Shown here: one piece after another, positions 1 to 8,166 of the stretch | Position numbering within the stretch: the first letter of the stretch is position 1 | Layout of the letters: the number at the start of each line of letters is the position of its first letter | Source of the DNA: Ruminococcaceae bacterium UBA5413 | GTDB lineage: Bacteria; Bacillota; Clostridia; Oscillospirales; Acutalibacteraceae | Assembly: GCA_002409585.1 (NCBI GenBank) | Contig: DHNP01000024.1 | Location: 14,391 to 76,795 of the forward strand | Length of the DNA: 62,405 bases | Direction of reading: 5' to 3' | Translations under genes and position numbers: made by a program | The notes under the pieces: generated by a model | The model's database searches: none | Seen by the model: only the letters and a program-made list of their open reading frames with translations | What the model was told of the DNA's origin: nothing

Positions 1-554
1 TTTCTTAATTTTTCGATTTTCTTTTTAACTCTTTTATATTGATTTACATTATGCGTAAAAACATAAGCAATGATCATATAAAAGCAAAACATAACGACAG
101 GATGGAGCCATGTTTTCCAAAGCGCTTGATCAATTAAGAGGGCGACGCAGCAATATGCAGCCGTCAAAACCACTAATGGCAGTAATATATGCCCAAGAAG
201 CCGCCCTTTTATTACCCTTTGGCACATTTCGATTTTTGATTCATTGTCACTGAAAATGGAATAATCTTCATCATCGCTGACTTTCTTTTTACGAAAGTAG
301 AACCAATGATTATAGTGTTGTATAAACTCCCATCCATAGTCTGCAAACATCTGCAAATAATCTTTTTCAGCAATGTCCGATGCTTTGAAATCCAATTGAT
401 ATACCCAATCCTCTTTAGGGCATTTTTCAAATTCATATGTTTTGCCATCTGTTTTTACAAATTTCCAACCAGATTCATGTTGACATTCCAACCATTTTTC
501 TTCTTCGGTAAATTCGCTGATATAAAAGGTGGTTCTAATTATCTGATGTTCCAT
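1..554 (-). CDS. DUF2812 domain membrane protein, partial
   Basis: The frame is open from an ATG at 554 to the window edge, so the C-terminus lies outside. The first 100 or so residues read as a DUF2812 domain: MEHQIIRTTFYISEFTEEEK at the N-terminus, then a Trp-rich stretch containing WEFIQHYNHWFYFR. Two hydrophobic segments follow (GHILLPLVVLTAAYCCVALL and a second ending IIAYVFTH). Its start codon directly abuts the stop of the PadR gene, so the two are one transcript. PadR plus DUF2812 pairs are common in Firmicutes; the regulator probably controls its own partner. The molecular role of DUF2812 proteins is not known. Confidence 0.8.
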   Translation of the reverse strand, partial: MEHQIIRTTFYISEFTEEEKWLECQHESGWKFVKTDGKTYEFEKCPKEDWVYQLDFKASDIAEKDYLQMFADYGWEFIQHYNHWFYFRKKKVSDDEDYSIFSDNESKIEMCQRVIKGRLLGHILLPLVVLTAAYCCVALLIDQALWKTWLHPVVMFCFYMIIAYVFTHNVNQYKRVKKKIEKLR

Positions 555-872
555 TTACCACTTCTCTCCTTTGCTGTTTTTATATAAGCGTTTTATTCTT
601 TTAAGCTCAATACTCAGAATCTCCTGGCCTAATTCAGTAATGATGTATGATTTTCGCTTCCCTTCTTCTTTTGTAAACTGAATTAGGCCGTCTCTTTCCA
701 TTTTTGCAAGACTACCATACATTGTACCTGCGCTGATTACTATTTCACTGTTTGTCATTTCTTTTACTTTTTGCATGATATTATAACCATGCATTTCATT
801 TTGAAGGCAAAACAAAATGTAGAACCCGGTTTCCGTCATCGGAATATATATTTTTCTGAGTTTATTATTCAT
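555..872 (-). CDS. PadR family transcriptional regulator
   Basis: This 105-residue protein is a winged-helix DNA-binding regulator of the PadR type. The N-terminal half has the family pattern GFYILFCLQNEMHGYNIMQK followed by SAGTMYGSLAKMERDGLIQ, the recognition helix and wing. It ends in a short basic tail and lacks the long C-terminal dimerisation helix pair of larger PadR proteins (subfamily 1), so it is a compact subfamily-2 type. It is cotranscribed with the DUF2812 gene that starts right after its stop. The promoter region carries an inverted repeat that is a likely autoregulatory operator. The ligand is unknown. Confidence 0.9.
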   Translation of the reverse strand: MNNKLRKIYIPMTETGFYILFCLQNEMHGYNIMQKVKEMTNSEIVISAGTMYGSLAKMERDGLIQFTKEEGKRKSYIITELGQEILSIELKRIKRLYKNSKGEKW

Positions 873-888
873 TTGCTCACCACCAATA

Positions 889-949
889 AATTATATCGTA
901 CCTCTATACATCATAGCTATATAGTATCGCGGTTCGATATAATTGTCAA
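889..949 (-). promoter_or_regulatory. padR promoter with inverted-repeat operator
   Basis: On the minus strand there is a perfect -35 TTGACA (949-944), a 17-nt spacer and a -10 TACTAT (926-921). A perfect 10-bp inverted repeat, AATTATATCG (889-898) and CGATATAATT (935-944), brackets the -10 and the probable start site. This arrangement fits repression by the PadR protein encoded immediately downstream, but binding is inferred. Confidence 0.6.
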
Positions 950-1050
950 GAAGATTTACATTGGTACTTTCCATAGATGTAAATCATTAAATTAACCCGT
1001 CAACGGTTTTTCCTATGTTCAAAATCAGATTTAGAAAGGAACGGATTTGT

Positions 1051-1971
1051 ATGACAAGGAAAATAAGTTTTCAATCTCCACCACAAGAGAATGTCCACAT
1101 TCAGGACTTTCTCGATATGATTGCGCCTTCAATCATCAAATTTAACACTGACCATTTTATCTGTGGGAACACATTTCGCTGTGTTTGGGCACTTCGTGAA
1201 TATCCAACATCCACTGATGAGCAGGCAATCCTCCGCCACCTCGGCGAAAAGGATGGCATCACGCTGAGAATCTATACCCGTCATGTCACGCCTGTTGAGG
1301 AAAAGAAGATCATCAGCAATGCCGCTAATAAAAACCGCATGAACAAGAGCAATACCAACGATCTGCAGCAGACCGTTCTCGCGGAAAGCAACCTGCAGGA
1401 TGTGGCTACCATCGTGGCACAGATGCACCGGAATCGTGAGCCGCTGCTCCATGCCGCCGTATATATCGAGCTGTCCGCTCACGATATGGATCAGCTCAAA
1501 CTGCTGCAGACCGAAGTATTAACGGAGCTGATCCGCAGCAAACTCAATGTCGACCGGCTGATGCTCCGTCAGCAGCAGGGATTCCTCTGCGTCATGCCAA
1601 GCGGATGGAACGTGTTTGGCGACCAGTTCGAGCGTGTGCTTCCCGCATCATCGGTCGCTAATTTGTATCCCTTCAATTACTCCGGCAAGACCGATCAACG
1701 CGGTTTTTATATCGGACGGGACAAATTTGGTAGCAATGTGCTGGTGGATTTCAATAAAAGAGCCGACGATAAAACCAACGCCAACATCCTCATTCTCGGT
1801 AATTCGGGTCAGGGCAAGAGCTATCTTCTCAAGCTCATCCTGTGCAATCTGAGGGAATCCGGCATGAATGTGATCTGTCTTGATCCGGAAATGGAGTACG
1901 AGGATCTCACAAAGAACCTCGGCGGCTGCTTCATCGACTTAATGTCCGGAGAGCATATGCAGAACCCATGA
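1051..1971 (+). pseudogene. VirB4-like conjugation ATPase, C-terminally truncated
   Basis: This is the N-terminal part of the large VirB4/TraC-like ATPase that powers the type IV secretion channel of Tn916-like and clostridial conjugative elements. The Walker A motif GNSGQGKS is intact near residue 250, followed by NVICLDPEMEYEDL. The frame stops at 1971 about 45 residues later, whereas family members run several hundred residues further, so Walker B and the C-terminal lobe are gone. The ATG at 1051 is preferred over 1015 because AAAGGA lies at the right distance. The break coincides with serine-recombinase sequence in another frame, so it is a deletion joint and not a simple nonsense mutation. 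It should be inactive. Confidence 0.85.
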
Positions 1972-2512
1972 CCGGGGCAAAAATCTCTGCGAACTCCAGC
2001 AGATTCGGGAAGATGCCATCTATCAGGCATTCACCCATCTGTATAACAAGTTAAAACAGAACAGCCGCTCTATCCTCACTCCGGTTTTCGACCAGCTTCT
2101 GGCGCTGCAATCCATTTCTACTATGAACAATGCCAAGGTCGGAGAACTGAATAAGGAAATTGCGGAACTCACCAAGCAGAATCTTGTACTCAATCGACTG
2201 CGGTCGAAAGGCTACATGGATTCTGCTCTTTTTATGCAAAAGTCTAATGAGATCAACCAACGAATCAGCATCCTGCGGACACAGCGCCGCCGACTTTTAG
2301 AGCGTGATGCCGATGACAAAATGATTGCCGACTGCAGGCTACTGATCGGAATTATCGATAAGGGTGTGTCCTATCTCACCGGTTTTGACGAGGTACTGTT
2401 TCACAGCATTGTGGACAAAATCATCGTCACCGAGCAGGGTAAGCTCAAATTCCGCATGATCGGTGGCCTTGAATTTACCGAGAGGCTCCCCAAGGAGGTG
2501 TTCGGGCGATGA
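1958..2512 (+). pseudogene. Large serine recombinase, C-terminal fragment
   Basis: From about 1958 a second frame reads CRTHDRGKNLCELQQIREDA and runs to the stop at 2512. This is the second half of a recombinase zinc beta-ribbon and the following coiled-coil C-terminal region (NKEIAELTKQNLVLNRLRSK) of a large serine recombinase. The N-terminal resolvase domain with its catalytic serine and the recombinase domain are missing. It has no start codon at the joint; an internal ATG at 2123 gives a 129-residue ORF. The stop overlaps the next gene as ATGA, as in intact clostridial recombinase cassettes. It is a deletion remnant of the same mobile element as the ATPase. Confidence 0.8.
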
Positions 2513-3390
2513 AGCAAAACCGATATCTCCCATTCGGGTGCTGTATCGTAAACGGAGTGCTGGCAATCAATGAAACCGAAGCGGAAGCGGTCAGACACAT
2601 ATATGCAGATTACTTATCCGGTCAGTCCTATCAATCCATTGCCGCGAAGATGTCCGCAGGAGCCGTCCTCTATAAGACAGACAGTCCCGTATGGAACAAG
2701 CACATGATAAAACGGATACTGGAAAATCCGAGATACACCAGTGAGAAAGGCTTCCCGGCAGTGATCGAACCGGATCGCTATCAAGCCGTTTCCGAAAACA
2801 TTCAACAGAAAAACATCTGTCGGCCTCTTTCTGAAGAATTGAACATAATTCGCAAAAAGCTGTACTGTTTCAACTGCGGGAGTAGATATGAGCGGGATGG
2901 CCGCAACCCTGAATATGAAAGTTGGTGCTGCAAGGCCGAGGGACGCACAGGGCGGCGTGTTTCGGACGAAATCTTGCTAAAGAGCGTCTGCACCACCCTC
3001 AACACTGTCATCGCACAGCCGGAACTTTTGTGGCAGTGTGAGCGCCGTCCTTACGAACCGTCGCTGGACATCACCAAGTTGAACAATCAGATCAACCGGG
3101 AGCTGGAAAAGGCCGAGGTGGACAGCAATTATGTGAAGTTGCTCATTTTCAACTGCGCCGCCGAGAAATATGCTTCCTGCGGCGACTGCGATGGCGCATA
3201 CTTAACGGAACAGCTTCGGGAACGCTTCCAAAACCAGCTGCCGCTTACAGAATTTGATCCCGCGCTGTTTGAGGAAACCGTCAAACAGGTGTTGCTGGAG
3301 CCGGATGGCACTGCACATTTGAAGCTGATCAACAATCAGATCATAGATACAAATACCACGGAAAGGAGTACACCAATATTGTATCAGTAA
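2509..3390 (+). CDS. Serine-recombinase-like protein without catalytic domain
   Basis: The 293 residues begin directly in the recombinase DNA-binding domain (EAEAVRHIYADYLSGQSYQSIA) and contain a zinc beta-ribbon with YCFNCGSRYE and a following WCCK. There is no resolvase domain and no catalytic serine. In clostridial integrative elements the recombinase cassette often has three consecutive genes with the middle one lacking the catalytic domain, and this gene matches that middle member, including the 4-nt ATGA overlap with its predecessor. It probably assisted integration or excision of the element. With both neighbours broken it is unlikely to function alone, although its own frame is intact. 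Confidence 0.8.
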   Translation: MKQNRYLPFGCCIVNGVLAINETEAEAVRHIYADYLSGQSYQSIAAKMSAGAVLYKTDSPVWNKHMIKRILENPRYTSEKGFPAVIEPDRYQAVSENIQQKNICRPLSEELNIIRKKLYCFNCGSRYERDGRNPEYESWCCKAEGRTGRRVSDEILLKSVCTTLNTVIAQPELLWQCERRPYEPSLDITKLNNQINRELEKAEVDSNYVKLLIFNCAAEKYASCGDCDGAYLTEQLRERFQNQLPLTEFDPALFEETVKQVLLEPDGTAHLKLINNQIIDTNTTERSTPILYQ

Positions 3391-3653
3391 ATAACGGCTA
3401 TCTTTCTTCTGATACGGCGACCAACAGAAAGGAAATAAAGATTCCGCTGAACTCGGCTGCGTCCGTAACCTATGCACTGTCTGATGGCAAAAGTGCTGCA
3501 AACTTTGATCAGGATGAAATCACAATAGATTTTTATAATGACAATTCAAAAAAATATTATACTTGCCAAATCATTGTAGGAAAATCAGTTGATGATTCTA
3601 ATGTCTATACCCTTCCGGCGTTTCCCAACTGGAAATCATATATTCAGGAATAG
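3381..3653 (+). pseudogene. Orphan coding tail, unknown, no start codon
   Basis: A frame open from before 3381 to the TAG at 3651-3653 reads VSVNNGYLSSDTATNRKEIK and continues through YALSDGKSAANFDQDEI to a C-terminus SYIQE. No ATG, GTG or TTG start in this frame has a suitable ribosome site; AAAGGAGT sits just upstream. The first few residues could be the start of a third recombinase gene and the rest the beta-strand-like C-terminal tail of an unrelated protein, making this another deletion joint. I do not recognise the family. It overlaps the end of the preceding gene by 10 nt. Confidence 0.4.
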
Positions 3654-3702
3654 CGAAGTTATATCATTAAAGAACCGATCTGACGATGGACTGAAATCCA
3701 AA

Positions 3703-3745
3703 AGCAGGCGCCCTCTCACGATCTGAAAGGACGCCTGCTCTTCTT
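3703..3745 (+). terminator. Rho-independent terminator-like hairpin
   Basis: AGCAGGCG (3703-3710) pairs with CGCCTGCT (3732-3739), with an inner CCT/AGG extension, followed by TCTTCTTGTT. It would end transcription from the mobile-element remnant. Apart from this hairpin and the fliD promoter, 3654-3930 shows nothing coding. Confidence 0.55.
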
Positions 3746-3834
3746 GTTGCCCCGTACCGTTTTTACGAGGAAGGCGCTGCTTTGGAACTTTAATAAAAAG
3801 AGAGCGGACGCTTTTAAGAATTTTGCGGCGGGGC

Positions 3835-3861
3835 TAAATTATTTTCCTGTACGGCCGATAT
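3835..3861 (+). promoter_or_regulatory. Sigma-28 (SigD) promoter of fliD
   Basis: TAAA (3835-3838), a 15-nt spacer and GCCGATAT (3854-3861) match the sigma-D/sigma-28 consensus exactly. It lies 70 bases upstream of the fliD start and is the expected class-III promoter for cap and chaperone genes. The cognate sigma factor, fliA, is encoded in this window. Confidence 0.85.
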
Positions 3862-3930
3862 ATTAATTGATAGTTTATAACAAACCGGCGTAAAGAGCGC
3901 TTAAACGAAAATATAGGGGAGGCTTTTACT

Positions 3931-6681
3931 GTGAGTTCTTCATCCTCATCTTCATCGTCGACGTCATCGGCTTCATTGGAAACTTCAAGCCTGCTGCGCC
4001 TTAACGGCTCCGACCTGTTTTCGGGGCTCGATACCGACAGCATTATAAAGAAACTTACTTCGGGCACAAGAAGCAAGATAACGGCGCAGAAACAGCTTGA
4101 GCAAAAAACCGAGTGGAAGCGCGACGAATACAGATCTATCGAGTCTATACTCGAGGATTTTAAAAGTACATATTTGTCTTACACGAGCGATACCAACTTT
4201 TTAAGCTCCTCTTTTTTTGAAAATACAAGCATAACGAGCTCGTCAGCCGCGGTTACAGCCACCGGAAGTGCGGACGATGCCGCCAACGTTACCATAAACA
4301 GCATAAGCCAGCTTGCGAAAGAGGCCTCTTTTTCGTCGACACATCAAGTGTCGGACAAAACTATAACTTCGGAAACCATGTACGACAGCTGGACGGCATC
4401 TGACGCTGGCGGCAAGTCGCTCATAGTTAACTACAAAGGCACGGACTACACATTGACAATGAGCTACTCCGTGCAGCTTGACTCTGAAAACTCGACTGTT
4501 TCCGGAGACGAGAAAACAGTCGACAGTTCTGAGATACAAAAAGTTGTTGACGGCCTTAACAATCAGATAGAAGACAACAGCTCAATCAAGGATAAGATAA
4601 GCTTCAGCTACGACGAAGACACCAATAAAATTTCCCTTAAGGCGGCGGATGACTCCCAGGTGATTCTTAAACCGTACGCCGCAAGCAAATACGATACAAG
4701 CGGCACGGAGTTCCTTAAGTCTTTGGGCTTTTCGGGAAGCAACCAGTCGGGTACGTCGATTACCGGCGGCGAAGTGGACAAGAACGTCAACACGAGCGGC
4801 CTTTTTAACAAAACCGTATCGTCAAGCTCTTACATTAAAGTTAATTACAACAACCAGGACTATACTGTTAAACTGGGCGCAGATATAGATATATATGCCG
4901 CCAAAGGCGACAGTAAGATAATAGGCAATGCCATAGCAAAGCAGATAAACTCACAGATATCGTCCGACTCAAGCCTTACGGGGCTGTCAGGCGTTACGGC
5001 TTTCGCCGACTCGGACGGCGCCATTACGTTTTCTTCGGGCGCGACAGTAACCGGCGGCTCAACCAATATGGTAAACGGACTTTACAGCTATGACAGTACT
5101 AATGAGACATACACTGCTAAGGCCGCCGACTCAAAAGAGCTTACGAAGTCGTACATCGGCGACACGCTTGAAGGCTCGACCGTAACCTTCAATTTAAACG
5201 GTGTAAAAAAGACTATAACCTTTGATGCTACAGACAAGAGTGATTACGACACTGCAGACGAAATAAAAGGGTACCTTAAAGATAAGCTCGACAATGCCTT
5301 CGGCGAGGATACTGTAACTGTAGGGTATGATACAACGTCGAAAAAACTTACGCTTGAGACAGCTGACGGGAACTCCGTACTTACGCTTTCATCGTCGTCC
5401 GACAGTATCAACGTGCTTAACAAGGCTGGCGCGCTTAGGATGAGCGTAGGCGAGAGCAACCGCGCCGAAACTTCTAAAACGCTTGAAGAACTGAATGGGG
5501 AGCTGTCTGCGGGCTTAAAGGATTCAGACGGCAAATTTTACGATGAGTATACGATAAGTGTCAACGGCAAGGAACTTTCTTTCACAAAAGACCAGACGCT
5601 TGGCGACGTGATATCGGAGATAAATGACGCCGGCGACGCCGGAGTAACGGTTTCATACTCACAAACTTTAAATACTTTCCGCGTTATAGCCGACGACACG
5701 GGTTCCCAGGGTAAAGTAGAAATAAAAGATGTAAGCGGAAACCTCGCTGAGTCGCTGTTTGGAACCTCGGGTACGGACTATACGGCGACAAGCGGGCAGG
5801 ACCTTAAGATGAATGTAACGCTGAACGGCTCTACGACAGACATAACGCGTTCGACTAATAACTTCACACTTGACGGCCTTACGCTTCAGGTAGGCGATAC
5901 TTATAATTATGACTCAACAAACAATACTATTGCCGACTCAAGCCAAAAAATCACTTTTACGTCCGACAACAACACCGATGATTTATATACGAATATAGTT
6001 TCGCTTGTAAATGATTACAATAAAATTATAAAAGAAGTCTACACACAGGTTTCAGAGTCGCCTGAAAGGAACTCAAGCAATAAAGTTAAATACCAGCCGC
6101 TTACTGACGATGAAAAAGAAAGCATGTCGGACGATGAGATAACGGCATGGAACACAAAGGCTAAAAAGGGCCTTTTGCAGAACGACAGCGCGCTGAACAG
6201 CCTTCTGACCGACTTTAATGCAGCTGTGGAACAAGCCGTCAGCTCAGCCGGGATGTCGCTGTCACAGCTCGGCATTTCAACCGCATCGACAGACGTTGGT
6301 TCTGGGCCGCAGCTTTCAGTGGATACGTCTACGCTTAAAAGCGTACTCGCCTCGTCGTCTGAAAAAGTGAAAGAAATGTTTACAAACTCCGACGGCATAT
6401 CGCAGAGGCTTCAGTCTGTGCTGACTAAGTACACGAGTACTTCCACCGCAACTGGTGACGGCGTACTTATCCTTTTGGCAGGCAAGGAGAGCTTTTCCAA
6501 CGATACAAGCGAACTTACAACGCAGATAAAAGCGTATGAAAGCACTATAGACGATTTAAATGACAGGCTCGAAACAGAGGAAGACAGATACTGGACACAG
6601 TTTACGAATATGGAAGTGGCGCTGAGTACTTTAACGGCGCAGAGCGAGTACCTTTCGTCCATGTTCAGCTCAGGCAGCTGA
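3931..6681 (+). CDS. fliD: Flagellar filament capping protein FliD
   Basis: FliD forms the oligomeric cap at the filament tip that folds exported flagellin into place. The conserved N-terminal region (FSGLDTDSIIKKLTSGTRSK) follows a 15-residue Ser-rich leader, and the C-terminal FliD domain starts near residue 645 and includes NIVSLVNDYNKIIKEVY. At 916 residues it is nearly twice the usual 450-550; the excess is Ser/Thr/Asp-rich beta-type sequence in the middle, corresponding to the exposed D2/D3 leg domains. The GTG start at 3931 is chosen for the preceding AGGGGAGG. A perfect sigma-28 promoter precedes it, and fliS follows after two hairpins. Confidence 0.95.
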   Translation: MSSSSSSSSSTSSASLETSSLLRLNGSDLFSGLDTDSIIKKLTSGTRSKITAQKQLEQKTEWKRDEYRSIESILEDFKSTYLSYTSDTNFLSSSFFENTSITSSSAAVTATGSADDAANVTINSISQLAKEASFSSTHQVSDKTITSETMYDSWTASDAGGKSLIVNYKGTDYTLTMSYSVQLDSENSTVSGDEKTVDSSEIQKVVDGLNNQIEDNSSIKDKISFSYDEDTNKISLKAADDSQVILKPYAASKYDTSGTEFLKSLGFSGSNQSGTSITGGEVDKNVNTSGLFNKTVSSSSYIKVNYNNQDYTVKLGADIDIYAAKGDSKIIGNAIAKQINSQISSDSSLTGLSGVTAFADSDGAITFSSGATVTGGSTNMVNGLYSYDSTNETYTAKAADSKELTKSYIGDTLEGSTVTFNLNGVKKTITFDATDKSDYDTADEIKGYLKDKLDNAFGEDTVTVGYDTTSKKLTLETADGNSVLTLSSSSDSINVLNKAGALRMSVGESNRAETSKTLEELNGELSAGLKDSDGKFYDEYTISVNGKELSFTKDQTLGDVISEINDAGDAGVTVSYSQTLNTFRVIADDTGSQGKVEIKDVSGNLAESLFGTSGTDYTATSGQDLKMNVTLNGSTTDITRSTNNFTLDGLTLQVGDTYNYDSTNNTIADSSQKITFTSDNNTDDLYTNIVSLVNDYNKIIKEVYTQVSESPERNSSNKVKYQPLTDDEKESMSDDEITAWNTKAKKGLLQNDSALNSLLTDFNAAVEQAVSSAGMSLSQLGISTASTDVGSGPQLSVDTSTLKSVLASSSEKVKEMFTNSDGISQRLQSVLTKYTSTSTATGDGVLILLAGKESFSNDTSELTTQIKAYESTIDDLNDRLETEEDRYWTQFTNMEVALSTLTAQSEYLSSMFSSGS

Positions 6682-6710
6682 TACCGCCTTTTTATTGCCG
6701 CCACTTTATT

Positions 6711-6783
6711 GCCGGGATTAAGCGCTCGCTTAAGGCGGCAGCCCGCGTAAAAACAAATTTGCCGCCCCGTTCTGGGGCGGCAA
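6711..6783 (+). other. Tandem hairpins between fliD and fliS
   Basis: TTAAGCG/CGCTTAA (6718-6733) lies inside a GCC/GGC outer stem (6711-6739), and a perfect 10-bp stem TTGCCGCCCC/GGGGCGGCAA (6759-6768 with 6774-6783) follows. No T-run follows on the + strand and fliS starts 30 bases later, so partial attenuation or mRNA processing/stabilisation is more likely than full termination. Confidence 0.6.
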
Positions 6784-6813
6784 TTAACATTAATTGAAAC
6801 GGAGGGTAGTCAT

Positions 6814-7206
6814 ATGGCTGATAACGATTTAATTATGCAGTACCAGGCGCAGGCGTTCAACACGATGTCGAGGGGAGAGCTTTTGGTGCGCCTTTATGAC
6901 GGCGCAATAAAAGACCTTAAATACGCCTCAATGCTGCTTAAGCAAAATGACAGCGGCAGGGCAAGGGAGTTCCTCAACAAAAGCAAGAACATTTTGAATT
7001 ACCTCATCGTTATATTAAACGACAAGTACAGCATTTCTGCAAACCTTAAGACCATTTATATGAACTGCCTGGGTCAGGTAGTGCTTTCAAGCGCTTACGG
7101 GGATGCTTCATATATAGATAAGATAATACCTACGCTGCAGGAACTAAGGGACGCTTGGGCAGAAGCTGAAAAGAAAGTACAAATGCAAAACAAGGGGAAA
7201 GGGTAA
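6814..7206 (+). CDS. fliS: Flagellin export chaperone FliS
   Basis: FliS binds the C-terminal helices of unpolymerised flagellin in the cytoplasm, prevents premature assembly and delivers it to the FlhA export gate. The protein is 130 residues, the usual length, and all-helical, with the family pattern AFNTMSRGELLVRLYDGAIK near the N-terminus and LRDAWAEAEK at the end. The start is supported by GGAGGG 9 nt upstream. It follows fliD in the standard fliD-fliS order and probably shares its sigma-28 promoter. Confidence 0.95.
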   Translation: MADNDLIMQYQAQAFNTMSRGELLVRLYDGAIKDLKYASMLLKQNDSGRAREFLNKSKNILNYLIVILNDKYSISANLKTIYMNCLGQVVLSSAYGDASYIDKIIPTLQELRDAWAEAEKKVQMQNKGKG

Positions 7207-7230
7207 CCCGCACGGCGGGCATGGCGGCGT

Positions 7231-7668
7231 ATGGAAGAAAATAAAATCATAGCCTGCCTCAAACAAAAAAAAATATTGCTTGAGCGGGTTTACAACATTA
7301 CTAAGCAGCTTGAGGCCGCAAGCATACAGCCGGATATCGATTTCGGTGATCTGCCGCAGCAGCGGCAGGTCTATATCGACCGGCTCAAAAAATGCGAAAG
7401 GCTGCTGTCGGCCTGCATAGGCGATCTGCCGCCCGAGGACATGGAACACGTAAAGGGGCTGCTGTCAGGCAGTGCGCACAGCGATACGCCCGGCGGGCCC
7501 GATGGGGAGTACAGCCGGTACGGGACTGATATCCGCTCTATGCTGGGCGGTATAGTCGCCATGGACAACGAAATACTGCGCAACACGAAAAAAGAGCGCG
7601 ACAGGCAACACAGGCGCATGAAAGAGGCAAGAAAAGGTAAAAACGCGGGAGCCGGCCTGTATAAATAA
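7231..7668 (+). CDS. FliT/FlgN-like flagellar chaperone candidate
   Basis: This 145-residue, charged, mostly helical protein (ACLKQKKILLERVYNITKQL at the N-terminus, a basic tail RRMKEARKGK) occupies the fliT slot after fliD-fliS. Its N-terminal helix resembles the first helix of FlgN/FliT-type export chaperones, but there is no diagnostic motif, and a Gly/Asp-rich loop (SDTPGGPDGEYSRYG) interrupts the middle. The ribosome site before the ATG at 7231 is poor, so translation may be coupled to fliS, which ends 24 nt upstream. A chaperone for hook-associated proteins or FliD is inferred from position only. Confidence 0.5.
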   Translation: MEENKIIACLKQKKILLERVYNITKQLEAASIQPDIDFGDLPQQRQVYIDRLKKCERLLSACIGDLPPEDMEHVKGLLSGSAHSDTPGGPDGEYSRYGTDIRSMLGGIVAMDNEILRNTKKERDRQHRRMKEARKGKNAGAGLYK

Positions 7669-7680
7669 TGCGGGCCGCGG

Positions 7681-8166
7681 CTAAAAGACCTTTATCCCTT
7701 TCGCAAATGACTTTACTGTCATTTTGCCTGTCTGGCTGTTAAAGTAAACAGTGCGGCCGTAGTCGGCGCCTGTATCTTCCGCTAAAATTTTAATATGCAG
7801 ACTGGCGAGCGTCTTTTTAACGGCTTCTATATTGCGCTGGCCTATATTGCCGAAAGCGCTGTCGCTGGCCACCTTGAACATTTTTGCGCCTCCGGCAATT
7901 TTTGCCGTCATCCTTGACCGCATGCAGCCAAACTTTTCCATTAGCTTCACAGACTCAGGCAGGCAGGTGTCGGCGTACCTGAAGATCTGGCTTGAAGGTT
8001 TTTCATCGGGGTGTGACGGCAGCATGATGTGCGCAAGCCCCGCCGACTTTACAATAGGGTCGTAAAGGCATATGCCGACGCATGAACCTAAGGCGTATGT
8101 GACAAATATGGAGGGGTTCGGCGCTACCTTTACGTCGGAGATGTTTACAACTATTAATTCACTCAT
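7681..8166 (-). CDS. cheD: Chemoreceptor glutamine deamidase CheD
   Basis: CheD deamidates specific glutamines on chemoreceptors and, with CheC, forms an adaptation loop that responds to CheY-P. The catalytic Cys is in LGSCVGICLYD and the catalytic His in AGLAHIMLPSH; the GGAKMF region follows. The 161-residue length is normal. It is the last gene of the long fla/che operon and its ATG overlaps the cheC stop by 4 nt, so the pair is translationally coupled. The rightward gene at 7231-7668 converges on it with only 12 bases between, and I see no clear terminator there. Confidence 0.95.
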   Translation of the reverse strand: MSELIVVNISDVKVAPNPSIFVTYALGSCVGICLYDPIVKSAGLAHIMLPSHPDEKPSSQIFRYADTCLPESVKLMEKFGCMRSRMTAKIAGGAKMFKVASDSAFGNIGQRNIEAVKKTLASLHIKILAEDTGADYGRTVYFNSQTGKMTVKSFAKGIKVF

